64,000 bases of DNA from Mesostigma viride (GCA_009746045.1 RPFO01000166.1:116285-180284), one strand, 5' to 3'; counted from the stretch's first letter, positions 11,501 to 23,239 are shown. The notes: generated by a model from the sequence alone, not told the origin. A program made the numbers and translations.

Positions 11501-14500
11501 AACCCAACCCAACCCAACCCAACCCAACCCAACCCAACCCAACCCAACCCAGCCCCAAACCAAACCAAACCAACACCAACCAACACCAACCAAACCCAGC
11601 CCAGCCAAACCAAAACAAAACAAAACAAAACAAAACAAAACAAAACAAAACAAAACAAAACAAAACAAAACAAAACAAAACAAAACAAAACAAAACAAAA
11701 CAAAACAAAACAAAACAAAACAAAACAAAACAAAACAAAACAAAACAAAACAAAACAAAACAAAACAAAACAAAACAAAACAAAACAAAACAAAACAAAA
11801 CAAAACAAAACAAAACAAAACAAAACAAAACAAAACAAAACAAAACAAAACAAAACAAAACAAAACAACACAACACAACACAACACAACACAACACAACA
11901 CAACACAACACAACACAACACAACACAACACAACACAACACAACACAACACAACACAACACAACACAACACAACACAACACAACACAACACAACACAACA
12001 CAACACAACACAACGCAACGCAACGCAACGCAACCTAATGCAACCCAACGCATGATGCCACAGGCTGCGGTGTCAGCGGCGGCCCTGGACAGCTCCAGAT
12101 CATCCTCGAGGCCGGCACGCGCTACTTTGTGGTCGTTACCGGATTCTTCAACAGCTCGGGACCCTTCCACCTCAACATCCATGACGACTATTCTGTCGAC
12201 AAGGACGCCGTCTCGGTCCAGCGCGATGCGCTATTGGACTTCAAGTCCCAACTCGTCGACGCCTCCTCAGCCCTCTCCAGCTGGACCGGGGGTGACTTCT
12301 GCTCCTGGTTCGGCGTCTACTGCACCAGCAAGATATTCGCGTCCATGCTCCACATGCACAAGGCCGGTCTCCAGGGACGCGTTTCCCCCTCCTTGGGATC
12401 CCTTCCTTTGCTGACCATGCTCGACATCTCAGGCAATGACCTCGAAGGCGGCATCCCATACGAGCTGGCCGGACCAGACCTGAAAAATGACCCGCGTACG
12501 GAGGTCCTGTTGAACTTCTCAGGGAATCGCCGCATGGCCGGTTGCGTCCCTGAACCGATCGCGTACACAAAGGCCACGGCGGGAAGCCCCTTGTTCTGGA
12601 CATGGATTAACGGGACGGGCCTGGGCGGCGCGTGTGACCGGGGCAAGGAGGGCCCGCTCATGAGCTGCCCCGCCAGTGTCAAGATCACCTACGCGACTAC
12701 GCGCTAATCTTCTTCAATTTCAGCACGGTCGTCAACATCACCGACACCCAGCTGGAGAATATTATCGGCGACGAGCCCGTGCTCGCTTGCGGCAATAGCG
12801 GCGACGTGGTGTCCAACCCTCTGTACGAGGGGGGACCCTTGGAGGCGAACCCCTTGTTCGAGGGCCAGGCGGAAGTGATGTGCGTCGCACTTGATGTGGA
12901 CGGGAACGAGGACTTTTGCGAGCTTGACGCCGAGGTGGACGTGGTCACCGACCCCTTGGCCGCAAAGGTGCCGCCCTACCTGATCATCGTCGAGATCCAG
13001 GTGGCCAACTCCTCGACCAAGATGTGGTCGCCCGCAAACTTCAGGGAGGTGCTCGTCGCGATCGGACTGGCGGGAGGGTTGGCGTTGAGCACCGGCGAGG
13101 TCGTCGTTTGGCGGGCCAAGTCCGCCGAGGACTTGAGCGGGTTCCGGCCCCGCAGGTCGCGACATCTGCTCGAGGACGGCGGCGTGCTTCTCACGATCTA
13201 TTTTGGGTCGGCCACGCCTGCAGGAATCGACAAGGTTGAGGCCTGGTTCTTAAACCCGGCATCCGCAGCAACCATGCAGCAGATTTTCTTCGACGCGCTG
13301 GGCGAGCCGGTCGGGGACGTCGTGGTCAGCTCGGTGCGCTCCGGCGGTGGCGCCTGCTGCTTGCCTCCGTCACCGGACCCTGTGTGCGTGGTGGACGAGG
13401 AGATCGATAGCAGCGCCGAGTGTCTCGAGGTCGGCCGGACGCTACTGCCGAATGTCACGAAGGCCGCGGTCTGGCTGGGGCCCAACGGGCAGTGCGTGGA
13501 GTGTGCGCAGTTGTGGGGGGGCGCGGGTGCGAGCAGCGACCCCCATTTCGTGACGGCGGATGGGACTCACTTTGACTGGATGGGGCAGGGCGACCGGTCG
13601 TTTTGCATCATCTCGGACAAGGCGGTGCACGTGAACGCGCATCTGTTTGCGGGCACAGACGGCCGCAGGAAGGGCACGTGGGTAGATCAGATCGCGGTCC
13701 TTCATGGGGGTGATCATGTCGTGGTGTCCACGGGCGCCGCGGCTGGCTTCCCGGGCCTTCATGGGTCTATGTCTATCAATGGTCGTGCAGACATGAGCGT
13801 CGGCTCTTCCGCATCGGCGGTGGTTGCCAAGGGGTTCACTATGCGGCGCAAGAAGACCCGCACGTGGGTTACGGTTGAAGGCATCCTGGAGCTGGAGGTG
13901 GAGGTGGTGCGCGCAAGCACGTGGGAGGCGGGCAGGGGGCCTGCACGTGATTTCTTGGTAGGGGGTGTTGCTGCTATCTCCAAATTTATATATATGTTGA
14001 AAAGCTTGACTGTTTTGCTGCCTGCTCTTAGCCAGACCAGACCAGAGTTTCGATGTTTTGTGTTGCTTTATTGCAGTTCGCTTCTTCTCATAGGTAGCGT
14101 AGACTGTTGCGAATTTCAGATGGTGCTTTTTCATGCAGTGAAACAACAACTACATGGGTGCTTTGTTGTCGCTGTTGGCACCGCTGCCATTGACATCTGT
14201 CACTTGGAGTTTTCCAACTTTTTATTATGTTCTTTCTTCATCGTCGCTGGTGTTGTGGATCATCCCTATCCCACAGCATTGTTTGTCATCCCTGATCCCA
14301 CAGCAGTGCTTGGGACGCCCTTTTTTTAGTTCTGCCCCTTGACTTGCATCTTGCGGTGTGCTGTCTGCCTACTTTCTTCTGTGATTGAGATTGTGTGCAC
14401 TCTGCCCTAAGGCCTCGTGACCAGGTGAGCCCAAGTGAGTTCACTTTGCAATTATAGTATAACCCTTAACCCGTTTGAGCAACACTAGTTGACAGAGCAA

Positions 14501-14821
14501 CACTTGCTTTCACAGCCGCGCACACGTAGGTACTGTTCATTGTCTTGCCAGCGTCTATTTTCACTGAGTACGTCGCCATGTGCAAACTGTGCCCCTTTTC
14601 CTGTTTCAAATGGGCAAAACCAGAATTTCCGTGTCCACGGGCTGAACGCCACCGAGAGCGTTCATGGCGTGTTGGGGCAAACGTTTCGCCCCGCTACCCA
14701 AGGCGCCACCAAATCTGCGCTCAAGGGCCTGGTGGAGGGGACCGACCCTGACTACATGACCACTGGGCTGCTGGCGGCAGACTGCTCCTTCTCGCAGTTT
14801 TCAATGACGTCTGACTGGTAA
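5524..14821 (+). CDS. Secreted subtilisin-like / LRR / PPC-like / LRR / Root_cap-like protein
   Basis: Exons: 5524-7952, 9340-9830, 12064 to about 12700, about 12724-13957, 14624-14821. Exon junctions 1/2 (phase 2), 2/3 (phase 1) and 4/5 (phase 0) are GT-AG and join in frame. Residues 1-24 form a hydrophobic signal peptide. Residues ~255-700 are a subtilisin-like fold: DEGRAMAEIIHDVAPGA (from 304), the AAGN oxyanion region (384-387) and FFGTSAAAAHVAG with Ser636. The usual first Asp seems replaced by Gly269 (ILSGSFD), and Glu305 sits where His is expected. From ~704 an LRR N-cap (WTGVTC) and LRRs run into exon 2. A PPC-like domain spans exons 2-3 (FDTYLMVYD, NDDC, AGTRYFVVV), and exon 3 holds a second LRR N-cap and LRRs. 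Exons 4-5 resemble Root_cap proteins (DPHFVTADG, FCIISD, VHGVLGQTF, ADCSFSQF). The exon 3/4 link is unresolved: exon 3 reaches a TAA at 12705 while the next frame opens by 12724 after a good acceptor. A weak donor, a short intron or an indel could explain this. Likely secreted or cell-wall; function unknown. Confidence 0.8.
11127..12053. repeat. Successive pentanucleotide arrays in intron 2
   Basis: Four adjoining arrays of 5-bp units: AACCA (about 11135-11310), AACCC (about 11370-11552), AAAAC (about 11610-11866) and AACAC (about 11867-12013), ending in a few AACGC. The plus strand is almost entirely A and C for 900 bp, right up to the exon 3 acceptor at 12063. ORFs across it are periodic artefacts. 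Confidence 0.95.
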
Positions 14822-15362
14822 TTCTATCATCTCATTGACATTGTTTGATTTGCTTCGTGCAGAAGCAACTGCGTGAGTGCTATATGTGCGGCTGCCTATC
14901 ATGTAGCACTCCATTTTCTACAGGGTGTCTAGCTTTTATGTACATGGCTTTTTTGCTGGTTTTTTATAAGATAGGATCCCTGACACGATTTATTTGTTGT
15001 TGACACTTCGCCTTTTTTTCCCTGCCATCTTCACATGTATTACATGAACAATTTGGCACACATGCCCAGAGATGTCGACCTGGGCAAATCATTTTTTCTT
15101 TCATTCATTCATTCATTAGCAAGCACGTGGCTGCACCACGTGGATACCAATACTGACTCCAATACCAAGTAACGGAATCCCACAACCCCTGCACACAACG
15201 AGGAGGGAGGGCGCCCGGCCTCGATCAGTGCGTACTTAAGTAATGTTGTGTGTCATGCGCATACGCGTGCCATGGAGTACTATGCTGATCTCATTGAGAA
15301 AAATAATTACACAATTGAAGTTTCAAGAAACAGACAAATATCGTCCGCATCATGCCCCAGCC
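14822..15362. other. 3' flank of the Root_cap-like gene; no further gene
   Basis: T-rich sequence after the stop codon, probably 3' UTR and spacer. It contains a short CATT run with an adjacent hairpin (15101-15142). No coding exon is seen. Confidence 0.5.
15101..15142 (-). repeat. CACGTGG hairpin with (CATT)n tail
   Basis: CACGTGG (15124-15130), a 5-base loop and CCACGTG (15136-15142) form a perfect stem directly beside a CATTCATTCATT run. The arrangement matches the retroposon ends at 25408-25430 and 50996. Confidence 0.55.
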
Positions 15363-15520
15363 ATATAGCAATGAGACAGCGTGCGCAGGCCAGAACTTAA
15401 TTTGGAGAATCCGGACCATGGTAGCTCGAGCCTGCTGTCATCTTTTCCGCATTTTTGAGTTGTTTAGGATGATGAATATGAATGGAGAATGAAATAGGTA
15501 GCCTTGTTCATTACAATACT
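15363..15520 (-). repeat. Degenerate SINE-like family D copy
   Basis: About 155 bp align with the left arm at 55498-55650: GCGCAGGCCAGAA, GAGAATCCGGACCATGGTAG, CTCGAGCCTG and GGATGATGAA occur in the same order with substitutions. The family's outer end (degenerate ATGAGACAGCG) lies at the left. Confidence 0.65.
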
Positions 15521-15536
15521 ATATCGTACTATCCAT

Positions 15537-15611
15537 CCATCCATCGGGGTTAATGCTCCGTGACTCCCCAACGGGAGCACGAGTCTAATTAATTAATTAA
15601 TTAATACCAGC
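15537..15611 (+). repeat. LINE 3' terminus remnant (hairpin + TTAA tail)
   Basis: A short CATC run, GGGGTTAATGCTCCGTGA, CCCCAACGGGAGCACGAG and a (TTAA)n tail. It matches the 3' terminus at 20890-20977 with no visible difference apart from microsatellite length. The hairpin is TGCTCCGT (15554-15561) with ACGGGAGCA (15571-15579). It lies immediately upstream of the complete LINE, as if that LINE had inserted at the end of an older copy. Confidence 0.75.
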
Positions 15612-15859
15612 TTAGGCCTAGCCTTTTTAGTCATGTATAGTATCTGAGAATCACACATTCCCGGTGTGGCGAGCTATGGATGCCGAGAATGCTCATAACT
15701 TTTACATCCGGGCATGAAATTTGGTCGGGTAAATTGCAGTATCTAAGCGTCTTTTGATGACGAACACGATGATATAATTTTCAGCCGCCATCGCCCAAGA
15801 TTTAGCGCAATATCATAAAACGCAGCGCAGGCAGGGATCGTATTTTCCGGAAAGTAGCC

Positions 15860-17202
15860 ATGGCGGAATCACCTTCAGCCGCCTCCCACTCCCCCGCCGA
15901 TGGGGGGGATTCAGCGCCTCATACCATCACGCAACTAGTCGACGCTGTGGACACCATTGCGACCCAGCCATCGTCTGCTGATGCCGCCATTAACGTTTCG
16001 TCTAAGCGGCATTGCCCCGGCCCCGTCGACGAGATGGACAGCCAGATCCCTCCGCCTGCGGCTCCTTCTTCCAGCGAGGTTTCCCGTGAGACCGACCCCC
16101 TTGACGACGACGACGACGACGCCATCGCCGACGCTGAGTTTGACCCAGCGGACTTCATGCCTGGCAAGGTTGTTGCCGAGCACCGGTTCTTTTCGCTTAC
16201 CGCCGTGGAGGCGCGGGCTATCCTGCACCTCATGAACAACAACAAAACTCCGATCTATTTTCCTAGCACGCTTGGCGAGACCATTTCCGTGGACGAGCTT
16301 GCCGTCATGGACGAGCCAGAGCTTCGACTTTCTGTTTTCCTGAGCCACGCGCAGGCCCCCTGCCTCCGGGCACTCTTTGCCGCTTTCGAGGAGCCGACAC
16401 GGCACCGCCAACACCCCTGATGCTCCCCGGAAGCAGACCTGCACAAGCTCAATAAGAAAGTCGCAGACATGGCTGCCCAACTCGGCACCTTGTCCACCGC
16501 TATCCGTCAAGACACTGCTGCGCTCCAATCCAGCATTGCCGAGGTCAAGGCCGCCCTGGCCACACCTCCCCAGCAAGCCGCCCCCGCACCCACCAGCTAT
16601 GCTAACGTGGTAAAACAGACGGACATTGCCAACCTGATGGAAGATGCAGCACGCAGGGGGGCTGCAGCCCACAAGACTGCTGTCGAGGAGGACCTGCGCT
16701 CACGCAGTATAGTGGTCCGGTATTTCAGGTCGCGCAGCAGCCTGAAACGGACCTGATGCTAGCGCAACGCCTGTACCACAGCCTCATCGTGGGCCGGCTG
16801 CAACTGGGCAACGAACGCATCCGCATTGAGTCGGCAGCCTGGATGGCGGGCCAGCCTGGCCCCATCCGGGTGACCTTTGCGAATGTGGCCAGCAAGGTGA
16901 AGGTACTCCAGGCCCGCAAGCTCCTAGGCGGGAGAAACGCGCCGAGCCTCGACGACCTCCTCTCACCGGCCCAGCTAGTCATCAAGAATGGTCTGCTGGG
17001 CAGCGACGTGGCGATCAAGGCCAGGCACGACCGCCAGAAGGTCTACGTCCGCCTCGTCCACGACACCCCTGTGCTATTCATCAACGGCCAGCGCACGGAG
17101 GCGCAGGCTCCTAACAAGCGGCACAAGTCGGGCCGTACCAGGCCCGCCCCAGCTGCGTCATCATCGTCTACGCACGTCCCGGGTATGGATGCCGCCCGGT
17201 AA
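15860..17202 (+). pseudogene. LINE ORF1 (frameshifted)
   Basis: Starts at ATG 15860 (MAESPSAASHS). The first frame is acidic (a run of six Asp) and ends at a TGA near 16420. The protein-like sequence goes on in a second frame at ~16440-16730, with a coiled-coil-like stretch (LGTLSTAIRQDTAALQSSIA). It shifts again near 16724 into a third frame that runs through 16756-17202 (LYHSLIVGRLQLG, IRVTFANVASKVKVLQARK), which resembles the RRM-like part of LINE ORF1 proteins, and ends in a Lys/Arg-rich tail. ORF1 proteins are RNA-binding chaperones of the retrotransposition particle. At least two indels inactivate this copy, unless they are assembly errors. Confidence 0.7.
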
Positions 17203-17584
17203 GGGCACACCCTCGCGGCCTCGCGGTACAATAGGCTTTGGGCACAGCCTTTATAAACAAGCCCCTTTCCATCCTCATGTCGCACCGTGCGAGCATGATC
17301 AGGATGCAAGGTCGCCAGGCACGCCACGGTCAACCTTCCCGCCAATTTACCAGCCTCACACGCCTCCTAGCCCGCCTTGAGCGGGATGAGGCCCAGTCGA
17401 CACGCCGGCGACCCCAGCCAGGACGGAGACGACGCATATCCGTCCTGAAAGAAAGCCTCCATGCGTTGACAAGCATTAACCCCAATCGCCACCCTCCCCC
17501 TCCCCCCCCCCCCACCCCCACCCCCACCTCCAGCACTACCCTTCTCCACCCCCACCCCCACCCCCACCCCCCCGCTAATAGGGC

Positions 17585-20500
17585 AACGGCCCATTCTTGG
17601 CATTGCAAGTTTTAACGTGCGCACCCTCCCTGCAGATCCTTCTACGAGCGGCGGCACCCCAGCACGCCAACGCGTCGACGAGCTGATCGCCCTGTGCGCC
17701 GACAACAAGATCGCTGTTCTTGGAGTCCAGGAGCACCGACGCACCGTTGACCCTCAGCACGCGGTCAACGGTCTGCTGGTCGACGACCTGCGGCAGGCTG
17801 GCGGTTCCACTATGGTGGCGGCGACGCGCCGGGCCAAGGTGGTGTGGGCCTCTTGTGCTCGCCGGCAGCATCAGAGCAGCTCCAGTCCATCGTGCTGCGG
17901 TCCCCGCGTGTGCTAGTGGCCACTTTTTCGGCCACTGAGGGCCATTCACACCACACGCTAACCGTTATCGTGGGATATGCACCACATGCGGGTCGAGCTC
18001 AGGCGGAACGTGAGGCCTTCTTCGACGCCCTCAAGGAGGAGGAGGCCAACATCCAGCTCGGCACTTCCTGGTTATGCTGCTCGACGCCAACGCCACGCTG
18101 CCAGTTGGCACTGGGGGCGCTCAGTATTCCCCAACCAACACGACAGCCAACGGTAACACGCCTTTATTTGCGAATCTGCTGGCAGAATCTGCGCTGGTTG
18201 CATGCAATGCTTCTTTCGCACGCCCCGCTGAGCAGCTGGCCACCTTTTTTGGGCCGTCGGATCGGGTGGTGTGCCTTGATTATGTCTGCGTACGTCGGGC
18301 TCAGCGCCCCTCAGTTGTCGATGCTCGCGTCCTGCAAGATTCTGTCAGCACGGTGGAATCTGATCATCGTCTCGTGCTCGCTCGCATCAGATTGCGGTTT
18401 CCTGGGGTGAAACCGTCGCGACAGCTGGCACCTCAGCCAGATCTGAAAGTGCTCCGGATTGTGCTGAAGGATGCCGACAAGATGTCAGCAGAAGAGCAGG
18501 CCGCTATGTCGCACAGGGATGATTTCCTGGCCGTATTCGACGCCGGGGGCAGCCGACAGCAGTTACACGCCATTCCGCCGCCGGGGGATATTTCAGTGAT
18601 CCTCCGTGGTGTCGCCGCCAAGTATCGCCTGGCTGCCCGCACCCTCCCCACCTTGCCTCCGCGTCGGCAGCTTGCTGTCCACCGTCACGCACCGACAGTG
18701 GTCGCCGCCAGGCAGATGCTCCGCCGCAACAGAGATCCGATCGCCAAACCTGGGCTGCAAGCAGCTCTGAGGGCCGCCTACGAGCAGGCTGAGAAGGCAG
18801 ATGCTCAGCAGATGGTCAAGGACCTGCGCAGCTGCCAGCAGAAGCACGACGGCAAGGGGGCCTGGTTCTGGTACAAGCGCCTCGGGCACCCGGACGGCCT
18901 CGGCCGGCCCCACCGCCACGACGTCCCCGGCGCCCCAGCCAAGCGGCTTCGTACCTGGGCCACGGCCACGGCCGAGGTCGTGGGGACAGCTGCGCCGCCC
19001 CCACCCCTGCTCCCAGCCGCCGCCGCCCGCCCGGCCGCCCTGGCCGGCCCCGCAGGGCCCCCGGCCCCGCCTAGGTCAGCGGCGGACTACCTAGTCCCCC
19101 CGCTGGTCGGCCCACTTGGCGACCCGTCTGACATGCCTCCTTTCACCTCTCGCGAGGTCACGGAGGCGGTCCAGCGCCTGCGTTATGACGCAGCCACCGG
19201 CTCTGACGAGATTCCGGCCGCAGTTGTAAAACTTGCAGCCGAATTCGAGGACACAGGTGTTATGCTGCTCTTCCGGGACATCTGCAACCGCCTTCTGCTG
19301 TCGTCGCAACCACCTCCAGCGGCCTGGCAACACAGTTTTCGCACGATGCTGTACAAGAACAAGGGGTCGCCTGCCGACCCCGGCAACTACAGAGGGGTGT
19401 GCATTCAAAGTGCCCCCCTCAAGCTTCTTATGCGGCTCATCCTGAACCGCCTGCGCACGGCCCTGGACGGTCACCTCAGCGAGACTCAGCACGGCTTCCG
19501 TTCAGGTCGCAACACAGTACAGGCGCTCTTCGCTACTCGCCGACTGGTGGAGGAACTGCAACGCCTTCAGCCTGGTGAGTCCCCTTTGCACCTTGTGCTG
19601 GTGGACTTCATCAAAGCCTTCGATTCGGTTTTCTGGCCTGCGCTTTGGGACATCCTCGAGTTGTTCCGGATCCCCCGCCCCCTGATTGCTGTCATCCGCA
19701 ACCTGTATGAAGGGTCCACCACTTCGGTGCGCACTTCTTACGGGACCACGCCCCCATGCCCTTTACAGAAGGGTGTGTGGCAGGGCTGCGTGCTGTCGCC
19801 CTACCTGTTCATTATTGTTGTCGAATACGTAATGATTCAGGCGCGCAAGCGATTTGCCCGCATCGTGGGCAGGGAACCAGGAGTGCAGGTTGCTAACAAA
19901 TTCTGGCATGGCGGTGCGGACACGGAGATTCGGCTAGCAGACATCATTTACGCAGACGACACCACCCTCTTCGAGGACACTGAGCACGTGCAGACATGGC
20001 TTGACTGCCTGGCTCTCGAGGCCCGTGCAGTGGGGCTTGAGGTCAGCAAGAAGACAGAGGCCCTGGCGGTTGGGCTCACCAACCCAGCGCCGCCCCTCTA
20101 TCTCCTAGACGGCTCTCGAGTCCTGTATCGGGACCGCGTTAAGCTGCTGGGCAGCCTGCTCCCTAGCTGCGAGGTTGATGTGGACCACCGCATCTCCCTC
20201 GCCTGGCACGCTTTACGCCAGTACCGGGCCCTGTGGCGCAAGCCCCTGGGCAAGATCGAGAAACAGGACCTGTTCAAGGTCCTCGTCCTTCCTGTTCTCA
20301 CGTATGGCGCCGAGACGTGGACCCTCACCGCCGACCTGGCCCGCAAGCTGGACGGCGCGGTCACCAGCATGCTGCGTTCCATTTTCAGAGTAGGATATGC
20401 TGCTCATGTCCGCAATGAGGACCTGTACCAGGGCATGCCCTATATCACCAGCACAATTAAGCAACGCCGCCTGCAGCTAGTAGGGCACCTAGCTCGCACC

Positions 20501-20776
20501 AACCAGGTAGACACCTCACGTGGCCCCCCCGCAGGACTGCGACCAGCCCAGCCTGGCCGGCACCTCCTGACGTGGGCTGGGCCCAGTGATGTTAGACGCC
20601 GCAAGGCCCGCACCTTCAAGGAACAGCTAGTAGAGGACATGGGGGGCCTAGGCCTCTCCGTGATTTGGAAGAAGATGATGGACAAGGCCAAGTGGGCCCA
20701 GGTCATAGAGGACAACGAGCCCCCCCCAGTGGGGAAGCGCCCGCGTGTGCAATCCCGCGGGAGGCACGCTAGATAG
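17585..20776 (+). pseudogene. LINE ORF2: apurinic-like endonuclease (frameshifted) and intact reverse transcriptase
   Basis: The endonuclease starts with GIASFNVRTL near 17599 and VLGVQEHRR. It changes frame around 17840 (VIVGYAPHAGRAQ) and again near 18060-18074, then continues LLDANATL to VESDHRLVLARIRLRF, the SDH motif typical of the EEP endonuclease C-terminus. From 18074 one frame of 900 codons is open to 20776. Reverse transcriptase motifs are clear: NYRGVCI, GFRSGRNT, LVDFIKAFDSV, QGCVLSPYLF and IIYADDTTLF (YADD at 19949-19960, about residue 626). A conserved C-terminal part follows (FKVLVLPVLTYGAETWTL, RRLQLVGHLARTNQVDT). ORF2 proteins nick the target and copy the element RNA in place. 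Tracts of C and CCCCA at 17490-17570 lie just before the endonuclease. Confidence 0.85.
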
Positions 20777-20888
20777 CTCCCCCTAGGGCAGTGTGCGGCT
20801 GCCTAGATAGATGTTGTAGTTAGAATGTTGTTAGATAGATGTAGTATGTAGCCAATGTAGATAGATTAGACCGGTAGGAATGTGTGCA

Positions 20889-20977
20889 CCCATCCATCCA
20901 TCCATCCATCGGGGTTAATGCTCCGTGACTCCCCAACGGGAGCACGAGTCTAATTAATTAATTAATTAATTAATATC
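20889..20977 (+). repeat. LINE 3' terminus: (CATC) run, hairpin and (TTAA)n tail
   Basis: After GTGCACCC comes a short CATC run, then a stem-loop with TGCTCCGT (20919-20926) pairing with ACGGGAGCA (20936-20944) apart from one bulged base, then CGAGTC and TAATTAATTAATTAAT. LINE 3' stem-loops are known in other systems as the RT recognition site; that role is inferred here. Confidence 0.75.
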
Positions 20978-23239
20978 GTACTAGATGAGGGCTCCTCTAC
21001 CTGCGGATCAACTTCTACCTTGGCTAGTGATGCCAGGCCGCGGGGGGCAGGGGGAGACAACAGGATAATACCCTTCAGGAAGGTTCTTATCGCAAATGGC
21101 AGCTAGCCCACACCTCCTTGTTGAAATCATGCGGGCACGGAGTAAGTACTTATGGATAGCCCCCCAAGGCTTGAGCAAGCCCGGCATCCTCAAGCAGTTG
21201 TGTCACATAAGTCCGGGTCGCCGGCGCCGCGTCGGTGCGGGGCGCGCACAAGTCGGCCAGCGGGTTGCGAGGGGACAAGGGGGTCCTGCCATATAGGAGA
21301 TCACCCACATCTGTTCGGTGCTGCCCCTTGGCACAAGCTCTACAAACAGCTCGTGGACCGGCTGTATCGCGTCGTATCTCCGCGCGCGCACCTGAGTACT
21401 TATCACTGGCGCACAAGCTTGTTTTGCGGCCCTTGGGGGATTAATTCGACTATGAAGACGCGAGAGCCACTTGGAGTGGCTCTTCGCAACGTCAGAGATG
21501 CAGGCATGCAGCTTAACACCTTATTTTTCTGACGTCCAGCTTCTTTGAGCTCAACGTGCCCCAAGTTGGCATTGATCGCTGGGCTCGGCCGGCAACCAGC
21601 CGCCCCCGCGGCTGCAGCCACACCGGCTCCCTCTGCAAGCTAGCTAGGAGATCACATTCGCGCAGTACTGGAGGATCAGGATCGAGCACGTGACCTGGCC
21701 ACTGGCCGAGAAGCTGACAACGCTGCGCCGCGATGCTCAACCGTGCGGTGGAGGCCTGGCTGGGTCTCCAATGCGGAAACCATGCATGCAAGGTCGTTCA
21801 GTACAAGTTCTGAGTTCCCCAGCTAACGGCACTGCATGCAAACCGCGGCGCAGGTTTCTGATGCACATGCCGCCGGGCATATAAAGTACTCTTGCCACGC
21901 CTAAACCAGGTCGAGCAGGGGACAAACTTGTACGGCCTGCTCGTCAAGAAGCTCGAAGCCATCATGCACCGGCAAGGCCCTGGCCGCGCACTCGCGCAGG
22001 TCCCATGCATCGATCATTGCACAGATAAGTTGCGGCGCAGACGGCCTTGCAGCCCATGCAGCCCACCCGCGGCAGGCAGATGGCGGCCTCCCGCCGCACT
22101 CCTACTGTGGACCTACTGCAGTCAGCGACCACCTCGCGGCCATCCATGGGGCACCATCGCCACGAAAGCTGCAGAAGATGGAAGCCTACTAAGTAGGTAC
22201 AGTACTGCCGGTCGCGACGCCGAGCACTGAGTTCCGAACGCACGAGCGAGGACACCGCGAGCGCCGGCACGCCGCCAGTGCAGAGTGGTGCTGCCTCGCT
22301 TCACAGGCCCGGCGGATCCAGGGGAGATAATGTTCATTGAACCTCTCTTGAGGCCGAGCTCAGCCGGGTCGAGCAAGCTGCTTACCCAACTGGACTTCGA
22401 TCGTACGGTGAGCCAGAGCTGCCATGGATGGGCACCTCCTTCCCGGCCACGTGCAGTCTGGCACGGGACAAGGCGAGACCGGCCACCACCAGTCGTGCAC
22501 TCACCTTCAGCTCCATGTCCAGATCGAGTCCTCGATAATATATAGCGGCTGTTTCACTCTCGCCACATGCAAGAAGTTGCACGACCAGTCCCCTGCATGG
22601 ACGCTGGACGACGGCCTAGCTGACGCCCGCTCAGCAGAGCTCATGGCAGCACTGAACGTCGGTGACCTGCCACAGACAGACAGGGGCCGAGTACCTCTGC
22701 CGTACAAGCAAGACGCCCCAAGATTAGCCCAAGGTGTCCTGGAGGGCGGGTGGGGACCTACATGATACTAGTCAACAACCATGCAGCTGTAGAAGCCCGG
22801 CCCCGGCTCTGCACGTATGCGGGCTACTAGACTAGCCATACATTCAGGCGGCTTATTAGCAAACTGAGCGTATCGGGCAGCCAAGTCCAAGTCAGGTTCC
22901 CTCATGGTGAGTAGTTGACTAGTTACTCATTATAGGAGCCAGGCAGGGTCACGTTGGCATCGGATGGCATCGTACCCCGTTGGCATCGGATTAACTGGTG
23001 GACTGTGCCATGCAAGATGGCGACCATGTAGTATTAATTGACGTGGGATCTCCTGATCAAGGTCGAGCAACTGGTTGAAAAATGCTGCGTGGTCCTCAGC
23101 AGGGTCAGCCCAGCTTGTTGGGCATGCATAGTAGCCGACAATTTGGCCAACATACCGAGATCGAGCATAATGGCCGGGGGGCCGCCCTTCAAGTGAGCGG
23201 AATTAAGTGCACGCGTACTGAGCCCTCGCCTGGCATGCA
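20978..23239. other. No gene recognised
   Basis: 2.2 kb with only short ORFs in all frames and no recognised domain. A perfect 9-bp hairpin (AGAGCCACT, loop TGG, AGTGGCTCT) lies near 21467-21487. The sequence may be decayed transposon. Confidence 0.45.

Larger units (their letters stand above)
15612..20977 (+). mobile_element. Near-complete non-LTR retrotransposon (LINE)
   Basis: Two open reading frames in LINE order: ORF1 (15860-17202) and ORF2 (about 17585-20776) with endonuclease and reverse transcriptase. A 3' UTR follows, then a (CATC) run, a terminal hairpin (20919-20944) and a (TTAA)n tail. The 5' end is uncertain; I place it after the tail of the preceding remnant. No long terminal repeats and no clear target-site duplication were seen. 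ORF1 and the endonuclease carry frameshifts, so this copy is probably not autonomous, although the reverse transcriptase frame is intact. Confidence 0.85.

Noticed and set aside
11012..12182. 300-375 codon ORFs on both strands
   Set aside because: Translation of pentanucleotide arrays within an intron of the Root_cap-like gene.
21467..21487. Histone-type 3' hairpin (AGAGCCACT/AGTGGCTCT)
   Set aside because: Stem and loop differ from the histone consensus and no histone gene lies nearby.
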